DNA of 59,780 nucleotides from UBA3210 sp963610315 (GCA_963610315.1 CAVDMV010000009.1:1-59780), one strand, 5' to 3'. Shown: positions 24,044 to 34,061, counted from the stretch's first letter. Program-made: numbers and translations. Notes: generated from the sequence alone by a model not told the origin.

Positions 24044-24985
24044 ATGAATACAAGAAAAGAAGTAAACTCATTCATTTTATTACTTATTACTACTCTTATT
24101 TGGGGTAGTGCTTTTGTGTTCCAAGATATCGCATCTAATTATGTTGGTAGTTATACATTTAATTGCTTAAGATTTTTAATCGCTTTTATATGTATGCTTC
24201 CATTTGCTATTTATAAACAAAATAAATTAAAAAAAGAGAATAAAAATAATTCATTAAAAGAGATTGTTATTTCTTCTTCCATCTGCGGATTTTTCTTAAT
24301 CGGAGCTTCCATTTTACAACAATTCGGCGTCGGTTTAGTCGGGGCAGGTAAATCAGGATTTATTACTTCATTGTATTTAGTTATCATTCCAGTTTTATTA
24401 TTTATCTTCGCTCATAAACGTTATTCATGGAATGTTTATTTAGGTATTGTTATCTCAGTTATTGGCTTATATTTATTATCGGTTAAAGGTAATTTTACCT
24501 TAGAAACAGGGGATATTCTTTTAATTGGAAGTGCTTTTATGTTTGCTTTTCAAATTATTTCGACGGGGTATTTCGCTAAAAACATGGATCCAATCACTTT
24601 ATCATGTGGTCAATCTTTAGTTTCTTTTATTCTCTCATTAATTCCAACCTTAATATTTGATAAACCAACTATGAGTTCAATTGGAAACGCCATTTGGTCT
24701 ATTTTATATGTCGCGATATTTTCTACTTGCATTGCTTATACCTTACAAATTGTTGGTCAAAGACATCTTAATGAAACTCTCGCTAGTTTAGTTATGTCTT
24801 TTGAATCAGTTTTTTCTAGTTTATTTGGTGCCTTATTCTTACAACAATATTTATCATTAAAAGAATATATTGGTTGCATTGTTATTTTTATTGGAGTAAT
24901 TCTCGCTGAGATTACTTTTAAAAAAAAAGAAAAAGTTGTTCCTAATAAAAATAATATTAGTGAAGAACAAGAAATAACTGAATAA
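24044..24985 (+). CDS. EamA/DMT superfamily transporter
   Basis: A 313-residue drug/metabolite transporter with about ten membrane helices in two EamA repeats. The first is marked by LIWGSAFVFQDIA near the N-terminus and the second by LSCGQSLVSFILSLIP and the glycine-rich ends of the last helices. A charged tail (KKKEKVVPNKNN) follows. Start choice: an in-frame TTG at 24008 is possible, but AT-rich promoter-like sequence lies inside that extension. GGTG at 24034 fits the ATG at 24044. Substrate unknown; relatives move amino acids, nucleosides or metabolites. Confidence 0.88.
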   Translation: MNTRKEVNSFILLLITTLIWGSAFVFQDIASNYVGSYTFNCLRFLIAFICMLPFAIYKQNKLKKENKNNSLKEIVISSSICGFFLIGASILQQFGVGLVGAGKSGFITSLYLVIIPVLLFIFAHKRYSWNVYLGIVISVIGLYLLSVKGNFTLETGDILLIGSAFMFAFQIISTGYFAKNMDPITLSCGQSLVSFILSLIPTLIFDKPTMSSIGNAIWSILYVAIFSTCIAYTLQIVGQRHLNETLASLVMSFESVFSSLFGALFLQQYLSLKEYIGCIVIFIGVILAEITFKKKEKVVPNKNNISEEQEITE

Positions 24986-25011
24986 TTATTCATGATATTT
25001 TAAACTCTTTA

Positions 25012-25048
25012 TTATCAAAATTTATTAATGATAGTGAAGAGCTTTTTA
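25012..25048 (+). terminator. Terminator after the DMT transporter
   Basis: CTCTT (25015-25019) pairs with AAGAG (25037-25041). A TTATCA / TGATAG inner stem and a following CTTTTTA tail support a terminator. Confidence 0.65.
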
Positions 25049-25105
25049 TTATTTAAACAAGAATTATCATTGAAAAAGAACATAAATTAATTAAAATATT
25101 TATCT

Positions 25106-25127
25106 TATATCAATAAATTGATATAAT
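25106..25127 (+). promoter_or_regulatory. Palindrome overlapping the mutS2 -10 box
   Basis: TATATCAAT-AA-ATTGATATA is a perfect 9-bp-arm inverted repeat at 25106-25125. Its right arm overlaps TATAAT (25122-25127). The half-site ATTGATA recurs in the inverted repeat upstream of the DUF5692 gene. It is likely an operator for the mutS2-ligA operon. Confidence 0.5.
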
Positions 25128-25149
25128 CTTTTTGCTTTTGGAGATACTT

Positions 25150-27453
25150 ATGAAAGATATATACGAAACTTTTGAATTTAATGAAATTATTAAAATGATT
25201 GAACCTTATGCTAAAACAGAAATTGGCTTAAGATCGATTAGAAATTTAAAAATGTTTAAAGATGTTTCTTTATTAAATGATGAATTATCACATTTAGAAG
25301 AAATTATTTCTTATACTCAAAAATATCGTAATTTAAAAATTTATCCTCATAAAGATATTTCTACTTATATTTCATTAATTAAAAAAGGTGGTCGAGGAAA
25401 CATTGAATTCTTTTATCAAGTTCATGAGTATTTAGAAAATGCCAAAGAATTGATTGATGAAACGCTTAAAGATGAAAATTATCCTTATCTTAATGAACTT
25501 ATTTCTTCTTTAAATGATTTAGAAAATTTAAAATATCGTATTGAAAAAGTGATAAATAAAGATTTAACTATCTCAGATAATGCTTCATCTACTTTAAGAG
25601 AAATAAGAAAACAACTTAAAAATGAAATTACTTCTCAAAGTAAAATCATGAATTCATTAATGATTAAATACAAAGATTATTTAAATGATGAACATGTAGC
25701 TTTAAGAAATGCGAATTATACATTATCAATTAAGCAAACTTATAAAAACAAAGTTGATGGGGTAGTTGTTGATGAATCAACTTCAGGAAATACCGCTTTT
25801 ATTGAACCTTTAGAAATTATTGTTTCTAATAATAAAATTCAACGCTTAAAAGAAAAAGAAAAAGAAGAAATTGATCGTATCTTAGATGAACTTACTGCTT
25901 CAAGTTATAATAATATTGATGATATTAAAGTTGATCAAGATGTTATTTCTTATTTAGATTTTCTTCTTGCTAAAGCTAATTTTGCTTTAGATAATAATTA
26001 TTTAGTTCCTAAAATTGTTTCTGAAAAGAAGATATCTTTTATTGGGGCTCGTCATCCATTAATTAATGTTGACAAAGTTGTTAAGAATGATTTTGTTCTT
26101 GATAAAGAAAAAATCATGATTATTACTGGTCCTAACGCAGGTGGAAAAACTGTCGCTTTAAAAGTTATTGGATTATTAGTTATAATGGCTGAATCAGGTT
26201 TAGCTTTACCAACTTCTAAAAGAGGAGAATTATCTTTCTTTAGTTCAGTCTATGTCGACATGGGTGATTCACAATCTTTAATTGATAATTTATCAACTTT
26301 TTCTGGACATATTAAAAACTTAAAAGAAATTGTTTCTTTAATCGATGACTCTTCATTAGTTATTTTTGATGAACTTGGTAGCGGAACCTCCCCACTTGAT
26401 GGCGAAGCTCTTGCGATATCAACAATAAAATATATTCACGAGAAAAATGCCTTTGGTATTATTACATCCCATTTTGACGGAGTAAAAACTTTCGCTTTAG
26501 AAAATGATTATATTTTAAATGCTTCAATGGCATTTGATGAAGAAAATATTACTCCAACTTATCGACTTAGACTTGGGGTTGCAGGTAAATCTTATGGTCT
26601 AGAAATGGCATATCGCTTAGGTTTAAATAGAACTATTTTGTTAGATGCATCTAATTATTTAGAAGAAAAAAGAAAGTCTGATAAAGAAATTACTTTAAAA
26701 ATGCTTCAAAAGAAATTAGAAGAAAATGAACAAATTCAATTTGAACTTAAAGAAAAAGAAGATTTATTAAATAAAAAATTAAATTCTTTAGAAGGACAAA
26801 AGAAAGAACTGCAAAGACAAATAGATCTAGTAAAAGAAAATGCTGAAGAAGAAAAAGAAAAACTTGTTCAAGAAGCAAAAGAAAAAATAGAAAAAGCTTA
26901 TGAAGAATTTATTTCGAATGAAGATAAAAAACTTCATCAAGTAATTAAAACTAAAAAAGATTTAGATGATTTATTAGATGATGAAGATTCCTCATCCGAA
27001 GCGACATTTGTTCCATCTATTGGTGACTACGTTCGCGCGACTAACTATGGAGTAATTGGTAAAGTAATTAGAATTAAAGGCGATAATATTACGCTTATTA
27101 CTAATGGAGGAATGAATATTACTGCGAAAGTTAATGAGCTTACTAAGGTAAGTAAAGCGCAAGAACCAAAAAAGAAAGTTTATACTCCTTCATATAAACT
27201 CGATAAAAAAGTTCCATTAGAATGTAATATTGTTGGTTACCATATTGAAGAAGGCATTAGAGAAATCGATAAATATCTTGATGACGCGATTACCGCGCAT
27301 TATAGTGAAGTTAGATTAATTCATGGCTCTGGAACTGGTAAACTTAGAAGTGCCGTACATGAATATTTAAATAAAAGAAAAGACATTAAATCATATCGTC
27401 TAGGTGGTCTAGGCGAAGGAGGAGTAGGGGCGACGGTTGTTACCTTAAAATAA
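25150..27453 (+). CDS. mutS2: Endonuclease MutS2
   Basis: A 767-residue MutS2. The order is helical clamp/lever, ATPase domain V with Walker A GPNAGGKTVALK and Walker B VIFDELGSGTSP, a long Lys/Glu coiled coil (about 520-620), and a KOW-like strand region. A C-terminal Smr domain carries the HGSGTGKLR motif. MutS2 senses collided ribosomes or branched DNA; the Smr domain cleaves nucleic acid. Start choice: GGAG at 25140 favours the ATG at 25150 over a TTG at 25132. It heads a tight gene run with uvrC. Confidence 0.95.
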   Translation: MKDIYETFEFNEIIKMIEPYAKTEIGLRSIRNLKMFKDVSLLNDELSHLEEIISYTQKYRNLKIYPHKDISTYISLIKKGGRGNIEFFYQVHEYLENAKELIDETLKDENYPYLNELISSLNDLENLKYRIEKVINKDLTISDNASSTLREIRKQLKNEITSQSKIMNSLMIKYKDYLNDEHVALRNANYTLSIKQTYKNKVDGVVVDESTSGNTAFIEPLEIIVSNNKIQRLKEKEKEEIDRILDELTASSYNNIDDIKVDQDVISYLDFLLAKANFALDNNYLVPKIVSEKKISFIGARHPLINVDKVVKNDFVLDKEKIMIITGPNAGGKTVALKVIGLLVIMAESGLALPTSKRGELSFFSSVYVDMGDSQSLIDNLSTFSGHIKNLKEIVSLIDDSSLVIFDELGSGTSPLDGEALAISTIKYIHEKNAFGIITSHFDGVKTFALENDYILNASMAFDEENITPTYRLRLGVAGKSYGLEMAYRLGLNRTILLDASNYLEEKRKSDKEITLKMLQKKLEENEQIQFELKEKEDLLNKKLNSLEGQKKELQRQIDLVKENAEEEKEKLVQEAKEKIEKAYEEFISNEDKKLHQVIKTKKDLDDLLDDEDSSSEATFVPSIGDYVRATNYGVIGKVIRIKGDNITLITNGGMNITAKVNELTKVSKAQEPKKKVYTPSYKLDKKVPLECNIVGYHIEEGIREIDKYLDDAITAHYSEVRLIHGSGTGKLRSAVHEYLNKRKDIKSYRLGGLGEGGVGATVVTLK

Positions 27454-27455
27454 AT

Positions 27456-29210
27456 ATGAACGAGAAAATAGAGGCTAAAATTGATCTTCTAACATATGTT
27501 CCTGGCGTATATCTAATGAAAGATAAGGATGGAACAATTATTTATGTTGGAAAAGCGAAGTCTTTAATTAAAAGAGTTAAGCAATATTTTACTCGTCCTC
27601 AAGAAGGTAAAGTTTTAAGAATGGTTCGTGAAGTCGATGATTTCGATACGATTGAAACTCCTTCAGAAAAAGAAGCTTTACTTCTTGAAATTAATTTAAT
27701 TAGGAAATATTACCCAAAATATAATATCTTACTTAAAGATGGTAAATCTTATCCATATATCGCTTTAAATAAGACAGGAGACCCATATTTAAAAATTGCT
27801 TATAAAGACACTGATAAACGTTTTAAATATTTTGGCCCATATCCTTCTAGTCAAGCTTCATATAAAACAATTGATTTATTAAATAAAATCTTTCCTTTAA
27901 GAAAATGTAAGACCATTCCTTCTACACCTTGTTTATATTATCATTTAGGTCAATGTTTAGGCCCTTGTATAAATAAGATAGTTGAAGATACTTATGAACC
28001 TTTAATAGAAAAAATTCAACATTTTTTAAATGGTGATACTTCTTCAATTAAAGAAGAATTAAAAGAAAAGATGATAAAAGCAAGTGAAAATTTAGAATTT
28101 GAAGTGGCGAACGAACTAAAGATAACTTTAGAATCTATTGATAAAATCTGTCAAAAACAAAATATACAACTTCAAGATCATGTTGATCGCGATGTTATTG
28201 GTTTTTCTTCACGTGAAGGATATTTCTCCCTTTGTATTATGACTTATCGAAATGGTAATTTACTTGGCAAAAATATCTTCGTTTTAGAAACGTTTGATAA
28301 TATTAAAGAAGAGATTATTGATAATGTTTTCTCATATTATCAAAAGCATAATTTACCAAAAGAAGTGATAGTTTCAGAAGAAGAAATTGCTTCTTTATTA
28401 AATGAATTTCTTGATGCAGATGTAATTTGTCCTTCTAGAGGAATAAAAAAAGATTTATTATTAATTGCTTTAGAAAATGCAAAACACGGACTTGATGAAC
28501 ATTTTTTAACCGCGCGACTCGAAGATGATACTCTTTCATTACTCGAAGAATTAGGTGCTTTACTTCATATTAAAACGCCTTTAAGAATTGAATTATTTGA
28601 TAACTCTCATCTACAAGGAAGTTATCCTATCGGGGCGATGGTTTGTTTTATTAACGGTGAAAAAGCTCCGTCAGAATATCGTAAATTTAATATTTCCTGG
28701 TCTAGTGGTAAAGATGACCTTAAATCGATGGAAGAAGTTATTACAAGAAGATATTCTCGTCTAATTAATGAAGAGAAGAAAATGCCTGATTTAATTATTG
28801 TTGACGGCGGTGAAAATCAAATTAATGTCGCTCAAGACGTATTAGATAATTTAAATTTAGATATTCCTCTCGCGGGACTCGCTAAAAACGATAAACACCA
28901 TACTAATGGACTTATTTATCAGGGTGAGTTATATGAAATCGATAAGAAATCTCGTTTATTCTTAATGCTTGTAAGAATGCAAGATGAAGTCCATCGCTAT
29001 GCGATTACTTTCCATAAAGAATTAAGAGGAAAGGGCTTAACACATTCTTTCTTAGATGATATAAAAGGAATTGGTAAAAAGAGAAAAGAATTAATCTTAA
29101 AAGCATACCCAACTTTAGATAGTTTAAAAAAGGCAGATGTGCTAGAATTATCTCAAATCGTACCTCTTCCTCTCGCGGAAGAAATTCTTAAAATCGCAAA
29201 TAAAAATTAG
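27456..29210 (+). CDS. uvrC: UvrABC system protein C
   Basis: A 584-residue nucleotide excision nuclease subunit. The N-terminal GIY-YIG domain (PGVYLMKDKDGTIIYVGKA) makes the 3' cut. It is followed by a Cys-containing region (CLYYHLGQCLGPCI), a UVR segment for UvrB contact and the RNase H-like 5' nuclease domain (IELFDNSHLQGSYPIGAMV, with the DGGENQ motif IIVDGGENQI). A C-terminal helix-hairpin-helix follows (DDIKGIGKKRKELIL). It starts two bases after mutS2, so the two are co-transcribed. Confidence 0.96.
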   Translation: MNEKIEAKIDLLTYVPGVYLMKDKDGTIIYVGKAKSLIKRVKQYFTRPQEGKVLRMVREVDDFDTIETPSEKEALLLEINLIRKYYPKYNILLKDGKSYPYIALNKTGDPYLKIAYKDTDKRFKYFGPYPSSQASYKTIDLLNKIFPLRKCKTIPSTPCLYYHLGQCLGPCINKIVEDTYEPLIEKIQHFLNGDTSSIKEELKEKMIKASENLEFEVANELKITLESIDKICQKQNIQLQDHVDRDVIGFSSREGYFSLCIMTYRNGNLLGKNIFVLETFDNIKEEIIDNVFSYYQKHNLPKEVIVSEEEIASLLNEFLDADVICPSRGIKKDLLLIALENAKHGLDEHFLTARLEDDTLSLLEELGALLHIKTPLRIELFDNSHLQGSYPIGAMVCFINGEKAPSEYRKFNISWSSGKDDLKSMEEVITRRYSRLINEEKKMPDLIIVDGGENQINVAQDVLDNLNLDIPLAGLAKNDKHHTNGLIYQGELYEIDKKSRLFLMLVRMQDEVHRYAITFHKELRGKGLTHSFLDDIKGIGKKRKELILKAYPTLDSLKKADVLELSQIVPLPLAEEILKIANKN

Positions 29211-29219
29211 GAGGCTATT

Positions 29220-30719
29220 ATGGAAAATTTAAAATATATTAAAGAAGTTCTTAAAGAAGTAGATTTATTAGGCAAAATTGAATCTAAACTTAATTTTGAT
29301 ATCCAAGTAAATGTCCCTCCATTAGGTCAAGATTTAGCGAGTGATCAAATTAGTTATATTGATAATAAAATCTATCATCTTATTCATTCTTCTAGTTATG
29401 AAAATGCTGTTATAAATGCTTATAAAAATATTGATAAATATGAAGAATATGATGCATTATTAGTAAAATATCTTTATGAAGATTATTTAAAGAATAAAAA
29501 TGTTACTAGTGAACTTTCTTTAAATTACTTAAAAGCTACTAATAAAGCTTTTTCTAGTTGGTTAGAATGTAAAGAAAAGAGTGATTATAATTCTTTTTAC
29601 CCACAACTAGAAAAAGTAGTCAAATTAACTAAAGAAAAGATTTTAACTCGTGAAAAACAAGATAGTACGATTTATGATACGATCTTAAATGATTTTGAAA
29701 AAGGTAGTTCAATAGCTAAATTAGATAAATTCTTTTCTTTACTTAAGGAAGAATTATTACCTTTAATTAAGAAAATTAAAGAATCAAAAAAAGTTATTTA
29801 TTCTTCGTTTTTGTTTACTCCTATTGCGATAGAAAGACAAAAAGAATTTTCTAAATATTTATTAAAACTCGAAAATCATTCTGAAGATTATTTAGTATTC
29901 TTAACTTCTGAACATCCTTTTACTTCTTCTTTTGGTAAGGGTGATGAAAGAATTACTACCCATTTTTATGAAAATGATTTCTTTTCAAACGTCTTTTCAA
30001 CCCTTCATGAAGGTGGTCACGCTCTATTTGATCAAAATGAACCTGCTATTTATGATGAACACTTCATCTCTGGTCATATGACAATGGCAGAACACGAATG
30101 TATGTCACGTTTTTATGAAAATATGATTGGTCGTAGCAAAGAATTTATTTCTTTAATTTATCCTACTTTAATAACTCAAATCCCTGAATTTAAAGATTTA
30201 AGTATCGAACAAATTTATGAAGCGATTAATATCGCTACCCCATCTCTTATAAGAACTGAAGCAGATGAACTAACTTATCCATTCCATATCTTAATTCGTT
30301 ATGAAATGGAAAAAGAATTTATTAATGGAGAAGTAGATTTTTCTTCTCTTAATAAAAGATGGAATGAATTATATAAAGAATATTTAGGTATTGAAGTTCC
30401 TAGCGATAAAGAAGGTATCCTTCAAGATGTTCATTGGTGTGATACTTATGGCTATTTTCCTTCTTATGCTTTAGGAAGTGCCTATGCGGCTCAAATCTAT
30501 CATTATATGAATACTAAATTCGATGTTAAAGAAGCAATAAGAGAAGGAAATATTAAAAAGATTAATGATTTCTTAATTAACAATGTTTTTCCGTTCGCTT
30601 CAATTATGGATGTTAACGATTGGATAAAAAAAGTAACGGAAGAAGAATTTAATCCAATGTATTATATTTCTTATTTAAAAGAAAAATTTACTGACATATA
30701 TTCTTTAGAAGGTGAATAG
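29220..30719 (+). CDS. M32 family carboxypeptidase
   Basis: A 499-residue metallocarboxypeptidase of family M32 (thermostable carboxypeptidase 1 type). The zinc motif HEGGHALFDQ (HExxH) is followed by GHMTMAEHECMSRFYENMIGRS, carrying the third ligand Glu. IRTEADELTYPFHILIRYEME is the family's second signature, and DVHWCDTYGYFPSYALGSAYAAQ closes the active site. It removes C-terminal residues from peptides in the cytoplasm. A strong GGAGG site precedes the ATG. It sits inside the repair/aromatic operon without an obvious functional link. Confidence 0.93.
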   Translation: MENLKYIKEVLKEVDLLGKIESKLNFDIQVNVPPLGQDLASDQISYIDNKIYHLIHSSSYENAVINAYKNIDKYEEYDALLVKYLYEDYLKNKNVTSELSLNYLKATNKAFSSWLECKEKSDYNSFYPQLEKVVKLTKEKILTREKQDSTIYDTILNDFEKGSSIAKLDKFFSLLKEELLPLIKKIKESKKVIYSSFLFTPIAIERQKEFSKYLLKLENHSEDYLVFLTSEHPFTSSFGKGDERITTHFYENDFFSNVFSTLHEGGHALFDQNEPAIYDEHFISGHMTMAEHECMSRFYENMIGRSKEFISLIYPTLITQIPEFKDLSIEQIYEAINIATPSLIRTEADELTYPFHILIRYEMEKEFINGEVDFSSLNKRWNELYKEYLGIEVPSDKEGILQDVHWCDTYGYFPSYALGSAYAAQIYHYMNTKFDVKEAIREGNIKKINDFLINNVFPFASIMDVNDWIKKVTEEEFNPMYYISYLKEKFTDIYSLEGE

Positions 30720-30720
30720 A

Positions 30721-30999
30721 ATGGAAATAACTGAAATAAGAAAAAAAATTAATAAAGTTGATGAAAAAATCGCGAGTGCATTTGAAGAAAGAATGCATTT
30801 AGTTAAAGAAGTAATTAACTATAAAATGGAACATAACTTACAAATTTACGATGAAAAAAGAGAACTTGAAGTATTGAATAAGAATATCTCTTTAATTAAA
30901 GATGATGAACTTAAAGAATATTTCAAAGAATTTTTAATTGATATGATGAATGTTTCTAAAAAATATCAACAAGAGATATTAGAAAGGGACGAAAAATAA
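30721..30999 (+). CDS. Chorismate mutase (AroQ class)
   Basis: A 92-residue all-helical AroQ-type chorismate mutase, converting chorismate to prephenate. It shows the family pattern IRKKINKVDEKIASAFEERMHLVKEV (Arg11- and Arg28-type residues, Val-x-x-Lys), then the YDEKREL active-site segment near residue 43. Start choice: an in-frame GTG at 30712 lies within the preceding gene's end. The ATG at 30721 is preceded by GGTG at a suitable distance. It is immediately followed by DAHP synthase, as expected if the mutase regulates or associates with that enzyme. Confidence 0.85.
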   Translation: MEITEIRKKINKVDEKIASAFEERMHLVKEVINYKMEHNLQIYDEKRELEVLNKNISLIKDDELKEYFKEFLIDMMNVSKKYQQEILERDEK

Positions 31000-32046
31000 A
31001 TGATGAACATGGTTTTTAAAGCGAGTTTACCAACTCCAGATGAAATTAAAGCACTTATCCCATTAGACGAAAAATATAAATTGGTTAAAGAAAAGAATGA
31101 CCAAGAAGTACAAGATATTATTTTAGGTAAATCAAAAAAATTACTTTTAATTATTGGCCCTTGTTCCGCGGATAATGAACAAGCGGTTCTTGAATATATT
31201 TCTCATTTAAGAAAGATTCAAGATAAAGTTAGTGATGTAATTAAAATTGTTCCGCGAATTTATACTAATAAGCCTCGTACAACTGGTGAAGGATATAAAG
31301 GGATGTTACATCAACCTGATCCATTAGGTCATCCTGATATGAAAAAGGGTATTCTTGCAATTAGACATATGCATATGAGAGCTCTCGTTGAATATGGATT
31401 TTCTTGCGCAGATGAAATGCTATATCCAGAAAATCACATGTTTTTAGATGATTTATTAACTTATGTAGCAGTTGGTGCGAGAAGTGTTGAAGATCAACAA
31501 CATCGTTTAGTCGCTTCAGGACTTGATATCCCAGTTGGTATGAAAAATCCTACTGGTGGAGATGAAGTAGTTATGATGAATTCAATTGTTGCAAGTACTC
31601 ATTCTCATACCTTTATTTATCGTAATAATGAAGTAGAAACGAAAGGTAATGCATTAACTCATGCCATTGTTAGGGGATACGTTGATAAACACGGAGTTAA
31701 TCATCCAAATTATCATTATGAAGAATTAATGTATATTTGTTCTTTATTTGATAAATATAATTTACCTAATAAAGCTCTTATTGTTGATTGTAATCATTGT
31801 AATTCTAATAAGAATTATTTAGAACAAATTAGAATTGCTTTAGAAGTATTAGAATCAACTAAGAACAATGAAAAAATATTTGAACTTGTCAAAGGTTTAA
31901 TGATTGAATCTTATTTAGTTGATGGTAATCAAAAAGCTGAAGAAGGAATTTACGGTAAATCAATTACTGATCCTTGTTTAGGAATCGAAAAAACTGAAAA
32001 ATTAATCTTAGATATTGCAGAATTTAGAAGAAAACAAATCTTCTAG
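31000..32046 (+). CDS. DAHP synthase, class I (AroF/G/H type)
   Basis: A 348-residue 3-deoxy-D-arabino-heptulosonate 7-phosphate synthase condensing PEP and erythrose 4-phosphate, the entry to the shikimate pathway. Motifs seen are IIGPCSADN, KIVPRIYTNKPRTTGEGYKGM, GARSVEDQQHR, PVGMKNPTGGD and the metal-site VDCNHCNSNKN. The length fits the class I-alpha enzymes of the E. coli AroG type, not the Bacillus AroQ-fused I-beta enzymes. It starts directly after chorismate mutase (0-base gap). Which aromatic amino acid inhibits it cannot be read. Confidence 0.95.
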   Translation: MMNMVFKASLPTPDEIKALIPLDEKYKLVKEKNDQEVQDIILGKSKKLLLIIGPCSADNEQAVLEYISHLRKIQDKVSDVIKIVPRIYTNKPRTTGEGYKGMLHQPDPLGHPDMKKGILAIRHMHMRALVEYGFSCADEMLYPENHMFLDDLLTYVAVGARSVEDQQHRLVASGLDIPVGMKNPTGGDEVVMMNSIVASTHSHTFIYRNNEVETKGNALTHAIVRGYVDKHGVNHPNYHYEELMYICSLFDKYNLPNKALIVDCNHCNSNKNYLEQIRIALEVLESTKNNEKIFELVKGLMIESYLVDGNQKAEEGIYGKSITDPCLGIEKTEKLILDIAEFRRKQIF

Positions 32047-32060
32047 GAAAGGAAATAACA

Positions 32061-34037
32061 ATGGACAATTTAGAAAGGATGAAGGTATTAGTATCTTTAC
32101 TTAATAAGGCAGCATACGATTATTATGTTGATGATAATCCAACGATGTCTGATGATGAGTATGATAAATTATATCGTGAACTTACTAATTTAGAAAATAT
32201 GTATCCAGATCACATTGAAGTAAATTCACCTACTCAAAGAGTCGCGGATAAGGTTTTAGATAAATTTGATAAAATAACTCATAATGTCAAAATGATGTCC
32301 ATTGATGATGTTTTTAATGTTGAAGAAGTTAAAAAATTTGATTTAGATATTAAAAAGATTATTCCTTCACCTACTTATAATTGTGAATTAAAAATTGATG
32401 GTTTATCCGTTTCTTGTATCTACGAAAAAGGTATTTTAAAAGTTGCTTCTACACGTGGAAATGGTTCAACAGGTGAAGTTATTACATCTAATGCCAAAGC
32501 AATTAAATCAATCCCTTTAAAACTTAATGAACCTCTCGATATTGAAGTTAGAGGTGAAATCTTTATGCCAAAGAAGTCACTTGAAAAAGTGAATAAAGAA
32601 AGAGATGAAGAAGGTTTAGCGTTATTCGCGAATTGCCGTAATGCCGCGAGTGGAACAATTAAATCATTAGATAGTAAAGTTGTTTCAAAAAGAGGACTAG
32701 ATAACTTCATGTATCAAATAATCGGTTTAGATTCATTAAAACAAGATGAAGTTTTATCATATTTAGATAAATTAGGTTTTAAAGTTAATCCACATGGTAA
32801 GAAATGTGAAACAATTGATGAAGTTATTTCTTATATATCATACTGGCGTGAACATAAAGATGATTTAGCTTATCCAATTGATGGAATTGTTGTTAAAGTT
32901 AATGAACGTGATGAATATGAATCAATTGGTTATACAGTAAAATGCCCTAAATGGTGTATCGCTTATAAATATCCTGCGGAAGTCGGAACTTCTATTTTAA
33001 GAAATATTGTTTTCCAAGTCGGTAGAACTGGCGCGATTACACCTGTTGCAGAATTTGATCCTGTCTTTATTTCAGGTACTAGCGTTACTCGCGCGACTCT
33101 TCATAATGAAGACTATATTAAATTAAGAGATATTAGATTACTTGATACAATTAAAGTAAGAAAATCAGGAGAAATTATTCCTGAAGTCTTTGAAGTTGAT
33201 TTAAGTAAAAGAAGTGAAGATTCAACTCCATTTAAAATGATTGAATTTTGTCCAATCTGTCATTCTAAACTCGTTAGAAAAGAAGGAGAAGCTGATTATT
33301 TTTGCTTAAATGAAGATTGCTCGGCAAGAAGAGTTAATTCATTAATCCATTTTGCTAGTAAAAATGCGATGAATATTGAATCTCTCGGTGCTTCAATTAT
33401 TCAAAAATTGTTCTCTTTAGGTTTAATTAAAGATATTCCTTCAATTTATCATCTTCATGAACATAAAGAAGAACTTATCGCTTTAGATAAAATGGGCGAA
33501 AAGAGCGTTGAAAACCTTCTTGCGAGCATTGATATTTCAAAAAATATGAATTTAGATAAGTTAGTCTTTGCTTTAGGTATTAAAAATGTAGGAGCGAAAG
33601 TAGCGACTTTATTATGTGAAAAATATCCTTCTATTTATGAACTTGAACAAGCTAAATACGAAGATATCCTTTCTTTAAATGATGTAGGAGAAGTAATCGC
33701 TCAAAGCGTAGTTTCTTATTTTGAAAATGAAAATAATATTAAAATGATCAATGAACTTAAAGAACTAGGTTTAAACATGTATTATAAGAAAAAGGACATG
33801 GTTAATGGAGTTTTCGCGCATAAGATAGTTGTTCTTACTGGTACATTATCTTCAATGGGAAGAAACGAAGCTAAAGAAAAAATTGAATCTCTTGGAGGAA
33901 CAGTCACTTCTTCGGTTTCAAAGAAAACTGATATCTTAATTGCCGGAGAATCTGCTGGAAGTAAATTAACTAAAGCAATTGACTTAGGTATACAAATTTT
34001 AACGGAAGTTGATTTCTTAAATATGATTAAAGAGTAG
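32061..34037 (+). CDS. ligA: NAD+-dependent DNA ligase
   Basis: A 658-residue LigA sealing nicks with NAD+. The domain Ia fragment (YDYYVDDNPTMSDDEYD) precedes the adenylated Lys in CELKIDGLSVS. The RGEIFMP and GTIKSLDS motifs, the IDGIVVKVN segment and the OB fold follow. There is a four-Cys zinc finger (CPIC...CLNEDC), helix-hairpin-helix repeats and a C-terminal BRCT domain (VVLTGTLSSMGRNEAKEKIESLGG). The length is normal. It is the last gene of the mutS2-to-ligA run, with AGGAAAGG before its ATG. Confidence 0.97.
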   Translation: MDNLERMKVLVSLLNKAAYDYYVDDNPTMSDDEYDKLYRELTNLENMYPDHIEVNSPTQRVADKVLDKFDKITHNVKMMSIDDVFNVEEVKKFDLDIKKIIPSPTYNCELKIDGLSVSCIYEKGILKVASTRGNGSTGEVITSNAKAIKSIPLKLNEPLDIEVRGEIFMPKKSLEKVNKERDEEGLALFANCRNAASGTIKSLDSKVVSKRGLDNFMYQIIGLDSLKQDEVLSYLDKLGFKVNPHGKKCETIDEVISYISYWREHKDDLAYPIDGIVVKVNERDEYESIGYTVKCPKWCIAYKYPAEVGTSILRNIVFQVGRTGAITPVAEFDPVFISGTSVTRATLHNEDYIKLRDIRLLDTIKVRKSGEIIPEVFEVDLSKRSEDSTPFKMIEFCPICHSKLVRKEGEADYFCLNEDCSARRVNSLIHFASKNAMNIESLGASIIQKLFSLGLIKDIPSIYHLHEHKEELIALDKMGEKSVENLLASIDISKNMNLDKLVFALGIKNVGAKVATLLCEKYPSIYELEQAKYEDILSLNDVGEVIAQSVVSYFENENNIKMINELKELGLNMYYKKKDMVNGVFAHKIVVLTGTLSSMGRNEAKEKIESLGGTVTSSVSKKTDILIAGESAGSKLTKAIDLGIQILTEVDFLNMIKE

Positions 34038-34061
34038 AAAATAAAATTTCTACTTTTTTTC
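34033..34061 (+). terminator. Terminator after ligA
   Basis: AGTAGAAA and TTTCTACT form a perfect 8-bp stem with loop ATAAAA, followed by seven T. The stop codon lies in the stem. Confidence 0.85.
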
